From NCBI GenBank assembly GCA_963930645.1, contig OZ005648.1, forward strand, positions 273,778,403 through 273,842,402: DNA of 64,000 nt. The letters run 5' to 3'. The DNA comes from Salticus scenicus (lineage: Eukaryota > Arthropoda > Arachnida > Araneae > Salticidae). Below the pieces are notes generated by a model that did not search any database, was not told the DNA's origin, and saw only the letters and a list, made by a program, of their open reading frames with translations. Of the stretch, positions 46,718 through 58,606 are shown one piece after another. A program made the position numbers and the translations under genes. Positions within the stretch are counted from its first letter, which is position 1; each line of letters begins with the position of its first letter.

Positions 46718-46938
46718 TGACAACCAGCTAGGCACTTCTCGCATAATATTCGTTGGCAAAGTCACCAAGTCTGTGAATGCAGATATATCAGGTGAGACAA
46801 TAATAATCGTAGCACAACTCCATAGACCACGAAATTTCAATTTAGAAATTTTTACTCATAAATTCATCAACCGTGAACATTTATTTAAATCAAATTGAAG
46901 TGTAAAAGTTGATTATTTATTACCAACTATGCGAAAAA

Positions 46939-47010
46939 TATCAGAGCCGGAAATCGAACCCCGGCACTTCCGCTTAACGCACGGATGCTCTACCACTGAG
47001 CTACCCTGGC
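46939..47010 (-). tRNA. tRNA-like gene, copy 5, several changes
   Basis: As copy 2, but with changes in the acceptor 3' strand (CTCTGAT), the T stem and the variable region. Probably a pseudo-copy. Confidence 0.5.
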
Positions 47011-47279
47011 TGACAAACAGCTAGGCACTTCTCGCATAATATTCGTTGGCAAATCACCGAGTCTGCAAACGCAGATATATCAGGTGAGACAATAATAATC
47101 GTAACACAACTCCATAGACCACGAAATTTCAACTTAGAAATTTTTATTCATGAATTCGTCAACCGTGAATATTTATTTAAATCGAATTGGAGTGTAAAGG
47201 TTGATATTTTTATTGAGTGACTTTTATTTAAGTGACTTTACTCACGAATATTATGCGAGAAGTGCCTAGCTGATTGTCA

Positions 47280-47351
47280 GCCAGGGTAGTTCAGTGGTAC
47301 AGCATCCGTGCGTTAAGCGGAGGTGCCCGGGTTCGATTCCCGGCTCTGGTA
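47280..47351 (+). tRNA. tRNA-like gene, copy 6, opposite strand
   Basis: Same family on the plus strand, with D-stem changes (GTTC and CAGC). Followed by T5. Confidence 0.5.
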
Positions 47352-47577
47352 TTTTTCGCATAGTTGGTAATAAATAAAAATATCAACCTTTACACTCCAA
47401 TTTGATTTAAATAAATATTCACGGTTTATGAATTCATGAATAAAAATTTCTAAATTAAAATTTTGTGGTCTATGGAGTTGTGCTACGATTATTATTGTCT
47501 CACCTGATATACCTGCGTTTGCAGACTCGGTGACTTTGCCAACGAATATTATGCGAGAAGTGCCTAGCTGGTTGTCA

Positions 47578-47649
47578 GCCAGGGTAGCTCAGTGGTAGAG
47601 CATCCGTGCGTTAAGCGGAGGTGCCCGAGTTCGATTCCCGGCTCTGGTA
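47578..47649 (+). tRNA. tRNA-like gene, copy 7
   Basis: Plus-strand copy with canonical A box; one T-stem mismatch (CCGAG). Followed by T5. Confidence 0.6.
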
Positions 47650-47865
47650 TTTTTCGCATATTTGGTAATAAATAAAAATATCAACCTTTACACTACTCCA
47701 ATTTGATTTAGATAAATATTCACGGTTGATGAATTCATGAATTGAAATTTCGTGGCCTATGGAGTTGTGCTACGATTATATTATTGTCTCACCTGATATA
47801 TCTGCGTTTCAAACTCAGTGACTTTGCCAACGAATATTATGCGAGAAGTACCTAGCTGGTTGTCA

Positions 47866-47937
47866 GCCAGGGTAGCTCAGTGGTAGAGCATCCGTGCGTT
47901 AAGTGGAGCTGCCCGGGTTCGATTCCCGGCTCTGCTA
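47866..47937 (+). tRNA. tRNA-like gene, copy 8
   Basis: Plus-strand copy with a wobble in the anticodon stem (GTGGA) and an acceptor mismatch (CTCTGCT). Followed by T5. Confidence 0.5.
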
Positions 47938-48339
47938 TTTTTCGCATAGTTGGTAATAAGTAAAACTATCAACCTTTACACTCCAATTTGATTTAAATAA
48001 AAAAGAAAAATTAATTGATTTCTTCTTTTGGACACGTGATTACCACAAAGATAAAATCGATTTTAATTTGCAATAAAAAATGTAAATATTTTGTTTGTGG
48101 TCCAATTTTCAAGAAAATTGAATAGTAGTCTAATAGTGCGCCATCCTGGCCGATTATTAATTTTTGTGCAAATAACTTAAAATTTGAAAAAGTTTGAAAA
48201 TTGCAATTTTTTATACCGCTTTAGAGCAAATATTCCTATTTTATTTGGGCATTTAATGCTCCTTAAATACCTCTTAAACTCAGAATTGACTCGTTTACTA
48301 ATTGACATAGATTGACGTTTTAATTAATATCCCTGAAAC

Positions 48340-48790
48340 TAATTAATATCCCTGAAAGAATTTTTCGTTGTGTTTCTGTAAAAACCGATAAATGCTAGAT
48401 TCACCAATATGCATATAGTTAGTGCAACAGTGCATATTTATTTAGTGCATATTTATATAAATTTTTAGCCTAATCGGATAAGGCATTTAGACGCTATCAC
48501 ACTTTAAAATTTGAGCCAATAAGCTACAATGATAAAGAAATTTTCATCGTGCCCCTGTTAACAGAACCATAAGTGCTAGATTCTCTAAAGTTCATAAAGT
48601 TCGTGTGACAATAACCTATAACACGTATGAAAATTTCAATTCATTTGAATAAGGCGTTTAGTTGCTATTGCACTTTAAATAATTTGAGCCTACCATAATG
48701 ATAAAGAATTTCTCTTTGTGTCCCTGTAAAACTCTGCAAGTGCTCACCAAAATCTATACAGTTTGTGTGATTGTGACCTATAGCATGTAC
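48340..48790. repeat. ~165-bp tandem repeats, block 1
   Basis: Units share TGTCCCTGTAAAA, AAGTGCTAGATTC, TTTAGACGCTATC and CATAATGATAAAGAA. An (AT)n tract follows at 48801-48843. Block 2 of the same family lies at 50520-51150. Confidence 0.8.
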
Positions 48791-48796
48791 ACTAAG

Positions 48797-48843
<47 letters not shown>

Positions 48844-48851
<8 letters not shown>

Positions 48852-50519
48852 AAAAAAGCCGCACTGCAGAAAAAATGACTTATACCTGTTTTATTTGTAA
48901 TAACTTTAAAAGTTAATGTTTGAATTAAAAAAAAAAAAAGTCTTGTTTGCATAATACCAAAGGGATGAAATGATACCTATGTACATTTTCGATTTAATAA
49001 TTCGCTTTATTGCACTCTACGAAGTACTTTTTAAAAATCTGCATAAAACTTTCTTTTTTAACGTAATGCAATAACCATACACTTTGTATTCTAATATGAT
49101 TTATTATATGAAATAAATAAGTTACGTTTTAATATATGAAATAAAACTATTCATTTGTTAGATCTAGGTAATTTTTTATTAAAAATATGCATTCTGCATT
49201 GGGTTAATTCCACTTTTATATGGAATTACTGCTTTAATGCGCAATGGCATAGTTTTATACAGTGTTTTAACACAAATCTCAGAACAATGTGCCAAATATC
49301 ACAAATAATTTTTTCTAGTTCTGGCAGAGTTATAGGCTGTAAATTTCGAATCCTCTCCCCTCTCCCCCGCCTTTTTACAGACGAAACATTTTCGAGAGGA
49401 TCGCGATTAGTACCATTTCCATGTCTGGTAAAGAAGACATTCTACTATATCCTTTGTGGGATTTAACTTAAAGTGAAAAAAGGTTTGATTGCTTACAGAA
49501 TTATAGGTTCTCATGGGAATGGATAGGAAATTTTAACAATTTGAAGTGAATAAACTTACCACAGACGCCGTGTAGTAAGGTGCATTATCATCTTAAAATG
49601 CTGTTTGCGGAAATGTCCAAGATACCTCCAAAATAGTCGGTCAGGCACCACTTTTATGAAGATTGTGTTTTATTTCAAGTTAATTGATCCCTTGAGCATA
49701 AAAATTTGCCCGACTGTTTGAAAAGTTATGCACCTCCGTACCATAATGTACGGAGAATGTGTTACTGTTTTAAAAGTGCGATTTTCATTAAGTCGGTCAT
49801 ATTTTCGTTGTCAGATCTGTTTGTTTTCTTTATCTCAGAATAATTTAAACTTTACTCATCTAAGAGAAACAGTTCAGCCCAATAATTAACTAATCATTTT
49901 TTAATTTTTTTACCCATCTGAGGTCTTGCTTTCCTAATTCTCTTCACTAAGAACGGAATTTCTTCAAATTTTCTGTCATTTAAACCTGCTTTGTTTAATA
50001 ATTGTTGTACTGCAGTTAAAGAAATTATGCTGATAAACACTTTTTCTTTATCTCTTTTATGTTCTAAATGTAATACAAACCGATTTTATAAGAAATGGCT
50101 TTTTAACTTACTGTCATCTCGCTTGGATGAGCAACATGACCGCCTATAAACAAATTTCCAGTTTAAACGGCCAAAATCTTTTACATCTTGCTAAAAACAC
50201 TTTAACAAATATTTCGTTAACATTTAATTATTTTGCCATCTCACGTATTAAAATATTTTCTGATTTTCATTCAAAAATTAATACTTTTTGTGGCATCGTT
50301 AACTGCCTTATTCTTATCATTTTTGAAATAATTTCTAAAATTACAATTTTCCTGACAATTACATTTCGTTTTTAACACTGGACTCAAAGCTAAAGTGTAT
50401 ATGGAGGACAACATAATAAAATGTGTTCGAAAATTTGCTTTTTAAACAATAAAATTGGCGGTTGTAGAAGGCATAAAGGAAAATATCCAAGTGCGCCTTT
50501 TTTTTTTTCTTTTTTTGTC
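48844..50519. other. Spacer between two blocks of the same tandem repeat
   Basis: About 1.7 kb of AT-rich DNA. The 103-codon frame at 49155 and 82-codon frame at 50127 show no domain. Because both sides are the same repeat family, this may be an insertion into one array, but I found no terminal structure. Confidence 0.45.
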
Positions 50520-51150
50520 GCTTAATGTATATAAATTTTCATCTCAAATGAATAAGGCATTTAGATGCTAAAGCACTTTAAATAATTTAACCCCATAGGC
50601 CATAATGATACAGAATTTTTTGTTGTGTCCCTGTAAAAAAAAAAAAAAAAAACTATAAGTGCTAGATTCACTAAAACCTATACAATTTGTGCAAATGTGA
50701 CTCATAATATGTGTATAAAATTTTTGCTCAATTGAATTAGGCGTTTAGACGTTATCATACTTTTAAAAATTTAGTCCCATAAGCCACAATGTTAAAAAAA
50801 AATTCGTTGTGTCCCTGTAAAACACTATAAGTGCTAGATTTACCAAAATCTACACAGTTCGTGCAACTGAGATCTATAATATGTGTATAATTTTTTTGTT
50901 CAGTTTAATAAAGCGTTTGAACGCTATCGCATTTTTAAAAAATTTGGTCCATAAGCCATAATGATAAAGAATTTTTCTTTGTGTCCCTGTAAAAAAACTA
51001 TAAGTGCCATATTCTCCAAAATCAATAGGGTTCGTGCTACGTTGACTTACAGTATATGTACCAACTTTCAGCTCATTCGAGCAAAGTATTTAGACGCCAG
51101 CGTGTTCACTCACACACATACATATATCATCGTAAATATAGTGAAAACGG
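50520..51150. repeat. ~165-bp tandem repeats, block 2
   Basis: Four units of the family described at 48340-48790, with the same TGTCCCTGTAAAA and CATAATGATAAAGAA motifs. Confidence 0.8.
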
Positions 51151-51799
51151 ACTCAGGTCACCTCAAAACGTATAGAAAAATCAAAATCTCAAATTCGGGT
51201 TTCTGACATGATTCCTTACATATGTATGTTCGGAAAGTAAAAATAAAGAAAAAAAAAGAAAACAATTAACTGCAAATAATTCTTAAAGAGATTGAAGTTT
51301 ATAATTGTTAAACTTTCAAATAAAACAACTTATAAGAAATGGCTTTGCATAACAGTTTATTTCAAATTATTTACTATTCACTTTCCCATTTCTTTACCAT
51401 ATGGACAAGACTAAAAGTTAATATCAAAAACAAAGTATTGTTCCCAAACGACATTTATTTTTTTGTTACATGACTTACATCCATGAAAAATTCGTAGATT
51501 ACTACAATCATCACACATTCTTTTGCGTATACCTTTTGATAAATATATCATTATTTACTTTTTTCTCCGAAAAGGGATGTATGTTTTTATTTACGATTGC
51601 ATTTAATAAGATAAAAGGAAACATGTGTACATTTTAATTTGAAGCATTAAAAGGAAAAGAGTGAACAGAACAGGAAGTTCAACAGAATCTTGAACAGTTC
51701 TCTCCCCTAAAAATAATGTTTAAAGATAAATGAACACGTATGTGCAATAAAATTTAAAACAAAAAATAAAATTTTAAATGTTTTACAAAAAATCTTTAA
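51151..51799. other. AT-rich spacer, no gene seen
   Basis: No repeat, RNA gene or domain-bearing frame recognised. Confidence 0.45.
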
Positions 51800-52263
51800 A
51801 ATATATTTCAATTAATATTCTGAAAAATTATTTGAGTCATGTATAACTGATAATTATGTCTAAAATATTTTGCACGTATATTATATGAATATCTAAAATA
51901 TTCAGTATGTATTCAATAAATATATAAAGAAATATCGATATAAAGAAAAAGTAACACTGATGAAAAGATGTACGATACAATAATAAACACTTATTTGCAC
52001 TAAAGTCTTTTAAAAAATATATAAGGCTCATAAAAATTTTTAAATTCATATTTCAGTTATGTTTATATCTGATAATTATGTCTAAACTATTCTGCATGTA
52101 TATTATATGAATATTTAAAATATTCAGTATTTGTTCAATAAATACGTAAATAAATATCCGTATAAAGAAAAAGAAACACTAATGAAAAAATATACTATAC
52201 AATGAACGTTTATTTGAATTAAAGTCTTTTAAAAAATATATAAAGCTCATATATATTTTTTAA
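51800..52263. repeat. 222-bp tandem repeat, target of the Helitron
   Basis: Two units with a 222-bp period share GATAATTATGTCTAAA, ATATTCAGTAT and AAAGTCTTTTAAAAAATATA. The sequence resumes at 63957-64000 (CAGTTATGAATATCTGATAA), so the Helitron interrupts a further unit. Confidence 0.85.
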
Positions 52264-52379
52264 CTAGCCGGGCTTTGCCCGCCTAGCTGGGCAGACCCTC
52301 TACAACAAATAGAAGAGAAAACTTCGCTGCTTTTTACAGTGTAGATCATGTGACAAAGCAACACGTGAATAACTACACA

Positions 52380-52720
52380 CTGTCATCCAGTACCCATTTT
52401 GTATTGGCATTTGCAATACATAGTACATTTGCTACATTTGCAATAAATAATAATATATATACCATTGCAATAAATAAATTATGATATATATATATACAAT
52501 ACATAGTATGATATGATATACAATATAAAAATGATATGTGTAAAACATATATGTACAATATATAAATATGGTATGTACATTTGCAATAAATAATAATATA
52601 TATATAATACGTAGTAGGATATGATATACAACACAAAAAAATATGTGCAATACATATATATATACAATATATAAATATAGTATCAAATGTATGTATGCGT
52701 AAAAACCATATTTACATTGA
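52380..52720. repeat. AT-rich ~120-bp tandem repeat in the Helitron 3' region
   Basis: Two to three diverged copies contain GCAATAAATAATAATATATA and GATATGATATACAA. The tyrosine/isoleucine-rich frames on the minus strand here are low-complexity artefacts. Confidence 0.7.
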
Positions 52721-52803
52721 AAAATAAAAGTTGAAGTTATATAATAAATAAACACTTTTAATTAAAAACAAAATCAAGCACAATTTCAAAAGATATTTAC
52801 CCT

Positions 52804-54141
52804 TCATAATATTTGCCCTTGGAGAGCCTCTGGGTATACAATATTGATGGTCTTTATGTTCGGAGCTAAAATATAAAGATTTTCCTTATTTCCAACTCGA
52901 GAGCATCCAGCATACAATTGTCCATGCGAGAAACATGGATTTTGTAAATTAAGTCCAACAGTTTTTAGAGACTGTCCTTGTGCTTTATTTATTGTCATTG
53001 CAAAACACAAACGAATGGGGAACTGAATGCGTTTAAAGTTAAATGGTACATCTGAAGGTATAATGGGTATTTTCGGTATGAAGACGTCTTGACCAGAACA
53101 GAATCCTGTCGTAACAGTGGCTTTAATAACATTTGGCAATAATTCCTTAATAATTAATCTAGTTCCGTTACACAATGAAGGTGGATCTAAATTTCTTAGA
53201 AGCATGATGGGTGCGCCAACTTTGAGTTGTAATATATGTGATGGTACTCCAGGTAATTCAAGCGAGTTCAAGAACTCAGTTGGATAATGGATAACTTGAT
53301 CTCTATCGCATGTTGTGTCAATAGACTTGTAAATATGCATTTTACCTGGTAATTGTAATAGCAGTTGCTGGTTGGTGGAATTTACAGCATCGTTGGTTGC
53401 AGCAAGTATGGCTCGTTCACTCAGCCAAGTAGGGTTTGCAAAGTACTGAGCTAAATTTGGAAAAACTGCTCGTTTCAGTTCTTCTTGAGTCTGTACAGCT
53501 CTTCCAATATTTTCAACTGATATGAAACCGTCTTCATTGCAAATAATAGTGCCATTACCAATCTTTAGAAGTATATCAGAAAAGTCTTGCGATGAAGGAT
53601 CTGTATTAAGATAAACTCTCATATTCGTTGTTAATTTTAGCCTTTTTATGCTATCCCAAATATAAGAAGATTTTATACATGCCTTTATTTCATCAGCTCT
53701 TGTTCCTCGGGGAATAACTGGCAATGTTTGTCGAAAATCACCAGATAATACTAATACGATACCTCCCATTATTATGTTGCTGCGTCTGAGATCTCTTAAA
53801 GTGATATCTAAGGCTTCAAATGCAGCTTTATGAGACATGGTACACTCATCCCATTTAATAAGCTTGCATTTCTGAAGGAATTTCGCCTTATTTGATCCCC
53901 TCGATATATTGCAAGTAGGTGTCTCTGAAATTGCTAGATTCAGAGGTAATTTAAAGGCAGAATGAGCTGTTGTACCTCCCGTCAAGAGCGTAGCTGCAAT
54001 ACCGGATGAAGTAACAGCCAAAGCAATTTCATTTCTGAAACGTACTTTGGCCAAAAGTAGGTTAATGAGAAACGTTTTTCCTGTACCACCAGGAGCATCC
54101 AAGAAAAATATACCGCCATTCTGTGTACAAACTGCTGTCAT
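52804..54141 (-). pseudogene. Helitron RepHel, Pif1-type helicase domain
   Basis: This 445-codon segment is a Pif1/RecD-like SF1B DNA helicase. It shows Walker A GGTGKT at 18-23, Walker B KWDEC at 96-100, motif III GDFRQTLPV at 134-142, a C-terminal NKAQGQSL motif near 390 and YAGCSRV near 415. In Helitrons this domain unwinds DNA during rolling-circle transposition and is fused to Rep. It stays in the same frame as the upstream segments. The listed start is just the first methionine after in-frame TAA codons at 54280-54282 and 54202-54204. The terminal stop near 52804 is at the family's usual C-terminus. Confidence 0.93.
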
Positions 54142-54279
54142 AATTTTTTCATATGCTTCTTTTTGATCCGGAACCAGTTTTGATTCATTTTGTTCTAAAT
54201 ATTATGCAAGCTGTTCTCTGTTGTACTTTGATTCTTCGTGCAGTTCATTATGTAATACTGAGAATTGGTCTCGTGTACA

Positions 54280-54996
54280 TTATGGCAAGCCATAAGTTTC
54301 TAAACTACATCCGCCTAAAGATAGTATCTTGTCCTCAATCATGATTAGGATTTTATTGAAGATAGAATCAGTATAATTAAGATTTCTGTTATCTTGTTGA
54401 AGTCGAATTTCATGAAGTACATCTTCAGACATACTTTCTTTATGGTTATTCCATAACTGTAGAGGATTAGACATTGAGCATGTTAACAACATAATAGAAA
54501 AAAGGTTACGTAACATTTTTGGTGACCGAGTTAAAGCTGCTTCTTGTAGAGTTATATTCCAGTGGTCATCATTTTGAAGAAGTCCTCTAAGTTGGCAAGC
54601 TTCTTTGTAGGTTGCGCAAACCGTGTCACCAACCGTTCTCAGATTTTTAAAAGAAGTTGGACCCTGAACTTCATGCAATAACAATCGCAGGTGAAAACAC
54701 TCAGAATTGTTCGGGTGAATAGTATACACTCGTCCAAGAGCATCGCTGGAATGAATTCCTGGATGACCTGCCACTGTTTGTCCTATTCTACGACGATTCC
54801 ATTTCTTGTTTGTGCTGTTCCATGTATAATATCTTGGCACTTGATGGTACAATAGTGTTCGTGCAAACTCGTCTTTTGAACACAACCCGAAAAAAGCTGT
54901 TAGTGTTGTTTGTGGAGGTATTCTTGCACGTTCAGCTGCATTTTCTGTATTAAAAAAGACTCTCTGTCCGTTTTCGAGATGGACACATAAGTGCAT
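54280..54996 (-). pseudogene. Helitron RepHel, linker segment between Rep and helicase
   Basis: 238 codons containing HLENGQRVFF near the start, LLHEVQGPTSF and LRTVGDTVCATYKEACQLRGLL. These motifs are typical of the region between Rep and helicase in Helitron proteins. It reads in the same frame as 55075-56061. An in-frame TAA (55075-55077) separates them, and another TAA (54280-54282) ends the segment, so the methionine start is not a true start. It is part of one interrupted gene. Confidence 0.9.
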
Positions 54997-55074
54997 AACT
55001 GCTGGTTGGTGCTTGTGTATTGGAAAATCAAGTATTCTCCAAACAGCCTCATTACTACTTATATATCTCCCTAT

Positions 55075-56083
55075 TTAATACTGACGAACCTCATCTTGAT
55101 CATTTTCATTATTGGCTACTTCGTAAACAGCCATGTCCGCTCCTTTGTGCACATATTTGCAAATATACTTAATGGATTTAACAGAATTGCAGAATTCGAC
55201 ATTGATATGTGCACTGAAAATTTTTGATAACAGTGGACAATATGGAACAATCCATGTATTATCAACCACAACGGATGAGCCTCGAATAGTCATGTTGGCT
55301 GTAAAACCACCGTCTTCTATACTACGGCGTCGATACAATGGGTATCCATCTTGACCCGTTTGTGTTTCTTTTAAGAACTGACGTGGATATCTCTTCGTGC
55401 ATTTTCCATTTTTCATGCAAGGAGAACGTGGATTAATATTTCCGCATGGACCATGTACCATCTGCGTTGTTACAACACTAAATAAGCTCGGGTCTTCATC
55501 CGGATTTGGAATTTCTGCACTGATAAAGCTATCAACTTTGTCAGCATGTAAAATATTTTCTAGCCATATTAAAATGTGAGCATGAGGAAGTCCCCGCTTT
55601 TGCCATTCTATGGTATATATAAAACACCTAACTTTACCAAAAATTTTTGCTTTTGTGATTAGATTCATGAAAACTTTTAGTTTTAAATGAAACACTCTAG
55701 CTAATAAATCATGACGGCCGTGAGGCTTCTGTCCAGAAAATAGTTCATCACTAATTTCTGACCAACATGGATTGCATGTAAAAGTTATGAAAAGGTCAGG
55801 ACGACCATAATTCCTAACGTATGCCATAGCATCCTGTGTACGTTCATGCATATACCGGGGACTACCAGTAAAGCTTGAAGGCAATATGACCAGTTGTCCA
55901 ATGTCAGCAGTATTGCCATCATTGAGAATAGCATCCCTCAAATGAACATAATTGTCTACCCTCAGAGATTTCTGATTCATTCGAATATACCTGAGTCTTT
56001 CAGACTCAATTTTAGCAAACATGTCCACTACGAACTGTTGAAAAAGTTGTTTTCCTCGCAAGAGTAAATTGAAATTTGAAGAA
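55075..56083 (-). pseudogene. Helitron RepHel, Rep (HUH-Y2) domain
   Basis: From the transposon junction at 56083 the frame runs through LFQQFVVDMFAKIESERL and FTCNPCWSEI to the metal-binding HUH motif (GLPHAHILIW; H160 and H162 counted from the ATG at 56061). It then reaches the two-tyrosine catalytic motif YICKYVHKG (Y299 and Y303). HUH-Y2 endonucleases nick and rejoin DNA for rolling-circle transposition. The frame stops at TAA 55075-55077 and continues past it with IGRYISSNEAVW, so the TAA is probably a nonsense mutation. The 5' continuation of the gene is at 60913-62302. Confidence 0.93.
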
Positions 56084-57497
56084 GGGTCATTCCATGTCAG
56101 ATCATCCAGGGGTCGTCACCCAAGGTTGGCAAATTTTAATGAAACTTGGTGAGTTTGTTCTGTACAAGGACATAAGAACATATACCAAATGTTATCTCTT
56201 TGTGACAATTAGTTTCAGAATTATAGCACCTCAAAGTTTTAGCAAAAATAAGCACAAAGCAATGAACTGCCCATTCAGCTACTCTGCATCATTCTACATT
56301 TTTTGCTCCAAAACAGTTATTTTTAAAGATAGAGAGTTAATTTTTTTTGCTTTTTACTCTGTATTAAATGGGTAATGAAAATATAAAAAAATATTTAAAT
56401 TTAACAATTATTAATACAGTTTAAAAAATCTTAATGTGTAAAAATATTTTTTCTCTGAAAGTTTGACCTGTACTTGAAAATTTTCCTATAAAATGAGTCT
56501 GACTCCAAAACTCAATAAACCAGTTACACTTTTGAAAACTAGATAAAAAATGGAAAAAAATGATATAATAAAATTTGTGGGGTTTTGAGTTTTTCCCAAC
56601 TTAGAGCAGATTAAATTTCTAACTTTTGAAAATATGAAATTCAGATATACACGCACAAAACTTGGTTATAGCTAGCTGAAACAATATATATATATATATT
56701 CAGTTTATTAATTTGAAGCGATATTTTCATCATATAAACAAAATAAAAGTGAAAATATAGTTACTTTTATATTTTATGCTTTTAAGTATTATATTTTAAT
56801 TATAAAGTGGACTAAATTTTAATTCTTAAGTCTGTAAATTAGAAGCATATTAAATTATAGTTTATTAAATCTATTTATTTAATTAAATAACTAGATTGTA
56901 TGCTTCTTTATAATCTTGAAAGAATTTCAAACAAATTTTATTTAAAAAATAAATAAATAAAAACCTGAAAGTAATATAGATTAATAATACTGTAAGAAAA
57001 TGTTTGATAAAAATAATTTTCAATAATTATTTTTATTGAAGTATCTGGGATATAATTAGAATATTTTTATCATAACATACATTTGATTTTAAAAATCATT
57101 CCAGATAACTGTTACAAGTTAGAAAAACCAGTATCCTTTTTTTTTTTAACTTATTTATTAATAATAAATTTTATTTGTCTTTCAACATATGCTAAAATGC
57201 TTAGAATAAGGTAGACCACAGGGTGAAGGGGGCAGGGGGCTGAGGAAGAAACAGAGAGAGGGAGAGAGAAAGGATAAAGAGAGGATAGAAAGATAATAAA
57301 AACAATGTTTTGATATGTTGATTCATATATACATAGGCAGATGTTATCAGTTGATCATCTGTATTTAGTTTAGTCAGAACTGAGTAGCTATCAAATGATA
57401 TATTTTTTTTTTCTCTTGTCTAATTGTACATAATTTGTAGAGTCTTCATATTCCACTGTTTCTTTCTCTCTCTTTATTTGTAAGAGATTTTCCAGTT

Positions 57498-58112
57498 ATG
57501 GAAGCAGATTTTTCTTTGAAATGTGATGGGTCTGAAAGTATATGCAAAGTAGGAACATTGCTTTCATCTTCTTGTCCTAATAAAGGTTTAACAACAAAAA
57601 ATGATTTGTTTGTCATCAAGGATAAATTAAATGAAGAGCAATTACAGTTATTGATTTGGAGAACAGGTTTCCAAAATTATGACAAAGAAGACACTATATG
57701 CTCACATCACTTTTATTACTATTTTACTTATTTTGAACATAAACAGAAATCTTGCTGTGACCCTTATAACAAGCATTTAAAACCTATTTCAAACAAAAGA
57801 GATTTAAGAAAAATAACTTTGCAAAAAGCAAAATATTACAAAGAAGAAAATAATATAAATTTAATACCTGGCTATCTTTTATGTAGTTCCTGCTGTAAAG
57901 CTTTAAATGAAAAAAGTGAAATAAAGTTGCTTGAAGAAAATGATGAAATTGATGATGAGTTAATTGATGAGGATAAAAATTATGATTTGGATTTTGCTAG
58001 AATTACAGAAAAAGATAAGCTGAACAAGTCATTGGAAGGAATAGATGTCACACCATTAAGCTGCAATCAGTTCCTTCACATTCTAGAAAGAGCTATGCAA
58101 AAAGAAAGTTAA
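57498..58112 (+). pseudogene. N-terminal part of the nested transposon's transposase
   Basis: 204 codons. Residues ~50-130 are cysteine-rich (ICSHHFYYYF, QKSCCDPYNKHLK, LLCSSCCKAL), possibly a zinc-binding DNA-recognition module, followed by an acidic stretch. The frame ends after LHILERAMQKES, but the family-like continuation (KRKLKQAESQIKKK) lies one frame over from about 58082. A frameshift at roughly 58060-58080, or less likely a missed splice, therefore joins it to the next segment. It starts with ATG and shares orientation with the two following segments. Confidence 0.7.
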
Positions 58113-58606
58113 AACAGGCTGAATCACAAATAAAAAAGAAATTATCCTTTGTTTTAAATGTAGATGAAACTGAAAGTGATGGTATACAAACAGAAAGTGA
58201 TATTGAAAAGAAGAAAAAAGAAGAAGAAAATAAAAAAAAGTGTTCTGATTTTGACAGACTAGTAGAATTAATGAAAACCAAATTGGATAAAAATTTAAGT
58301 AAAAAAGAAAAAATCCAAGTATTAACTCTTGCACCTCAGTCATGGTCTCGCAGTAAAGTTGCCACAGAATTTAAAGGCACAAAGTATATAGTTCGAAAGG
58401 CTCGGAAATTAACTTTAGAAAAAGGGATCCTGGCTATACCCGGTCCAAAAGAAGGGCATAAAATTTCCTCTGAAGTAATAGACACAGTCACAAATTTTTA
58501 TGAAGATGATGAATACAGTATGATGATGCCTGGCAAAAAAGATAGTGTTAGTGTAAAGAAAAATGAATATAAACAGAAACAATTATTGTTATGCAATCTG
58601 AAATAA
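58082..58606 (+). pseudogene. Central part of the nested transposon's transposase
   Basis: An open stretch in frame with the next segment. It begins with a lysine/glutamate-rich coiled-coil-like region, then QVLTLAPQSWSRSKVATEF and KARKLTLEKG, a helix-turn-helix-like basic region. The first methionine is at 58271. It ends at TAA 58604-58606; the next segment continues in the same frame, so this is a nonsense mutation inside the gene. Confidence 0.7.

Larger units (their letters stand above)
45661..48000. repeat. Inverted array of ~298-bp tRNA-containing units
   Basis: Five tandem units on the minus strand (spacings 298, 298, 298 and 293) and three on the plus strand (298 and 288) meet head to head near 47214-47255. 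Each unit contains the 72-nt tRNA-like gene plus ~225 bp of conserved spacer (GTAGCACAACTCCATAGACC, TTCATCAACCGTGAATATTT). The 95-codon frame at 46611-46898 is a by-product of this repeat. Confidence 0.9.

Noticed and set aside
46611..46898. 95-codon frame
   Set aside because: It is read through the tRNA-like repeat units and follows their periodicity.
49155..50375. Possible host exons in the 103- and 82-codon frames
   Set aside because: No domain, biased composition and no convincing splice signals.
52373..52755. Tyrosine/isoleucine-rich frames on the minus strand
   Set aside because: Low-complexity (ATATAC)-like tandem repeats in the Helitron 3' region explain them.
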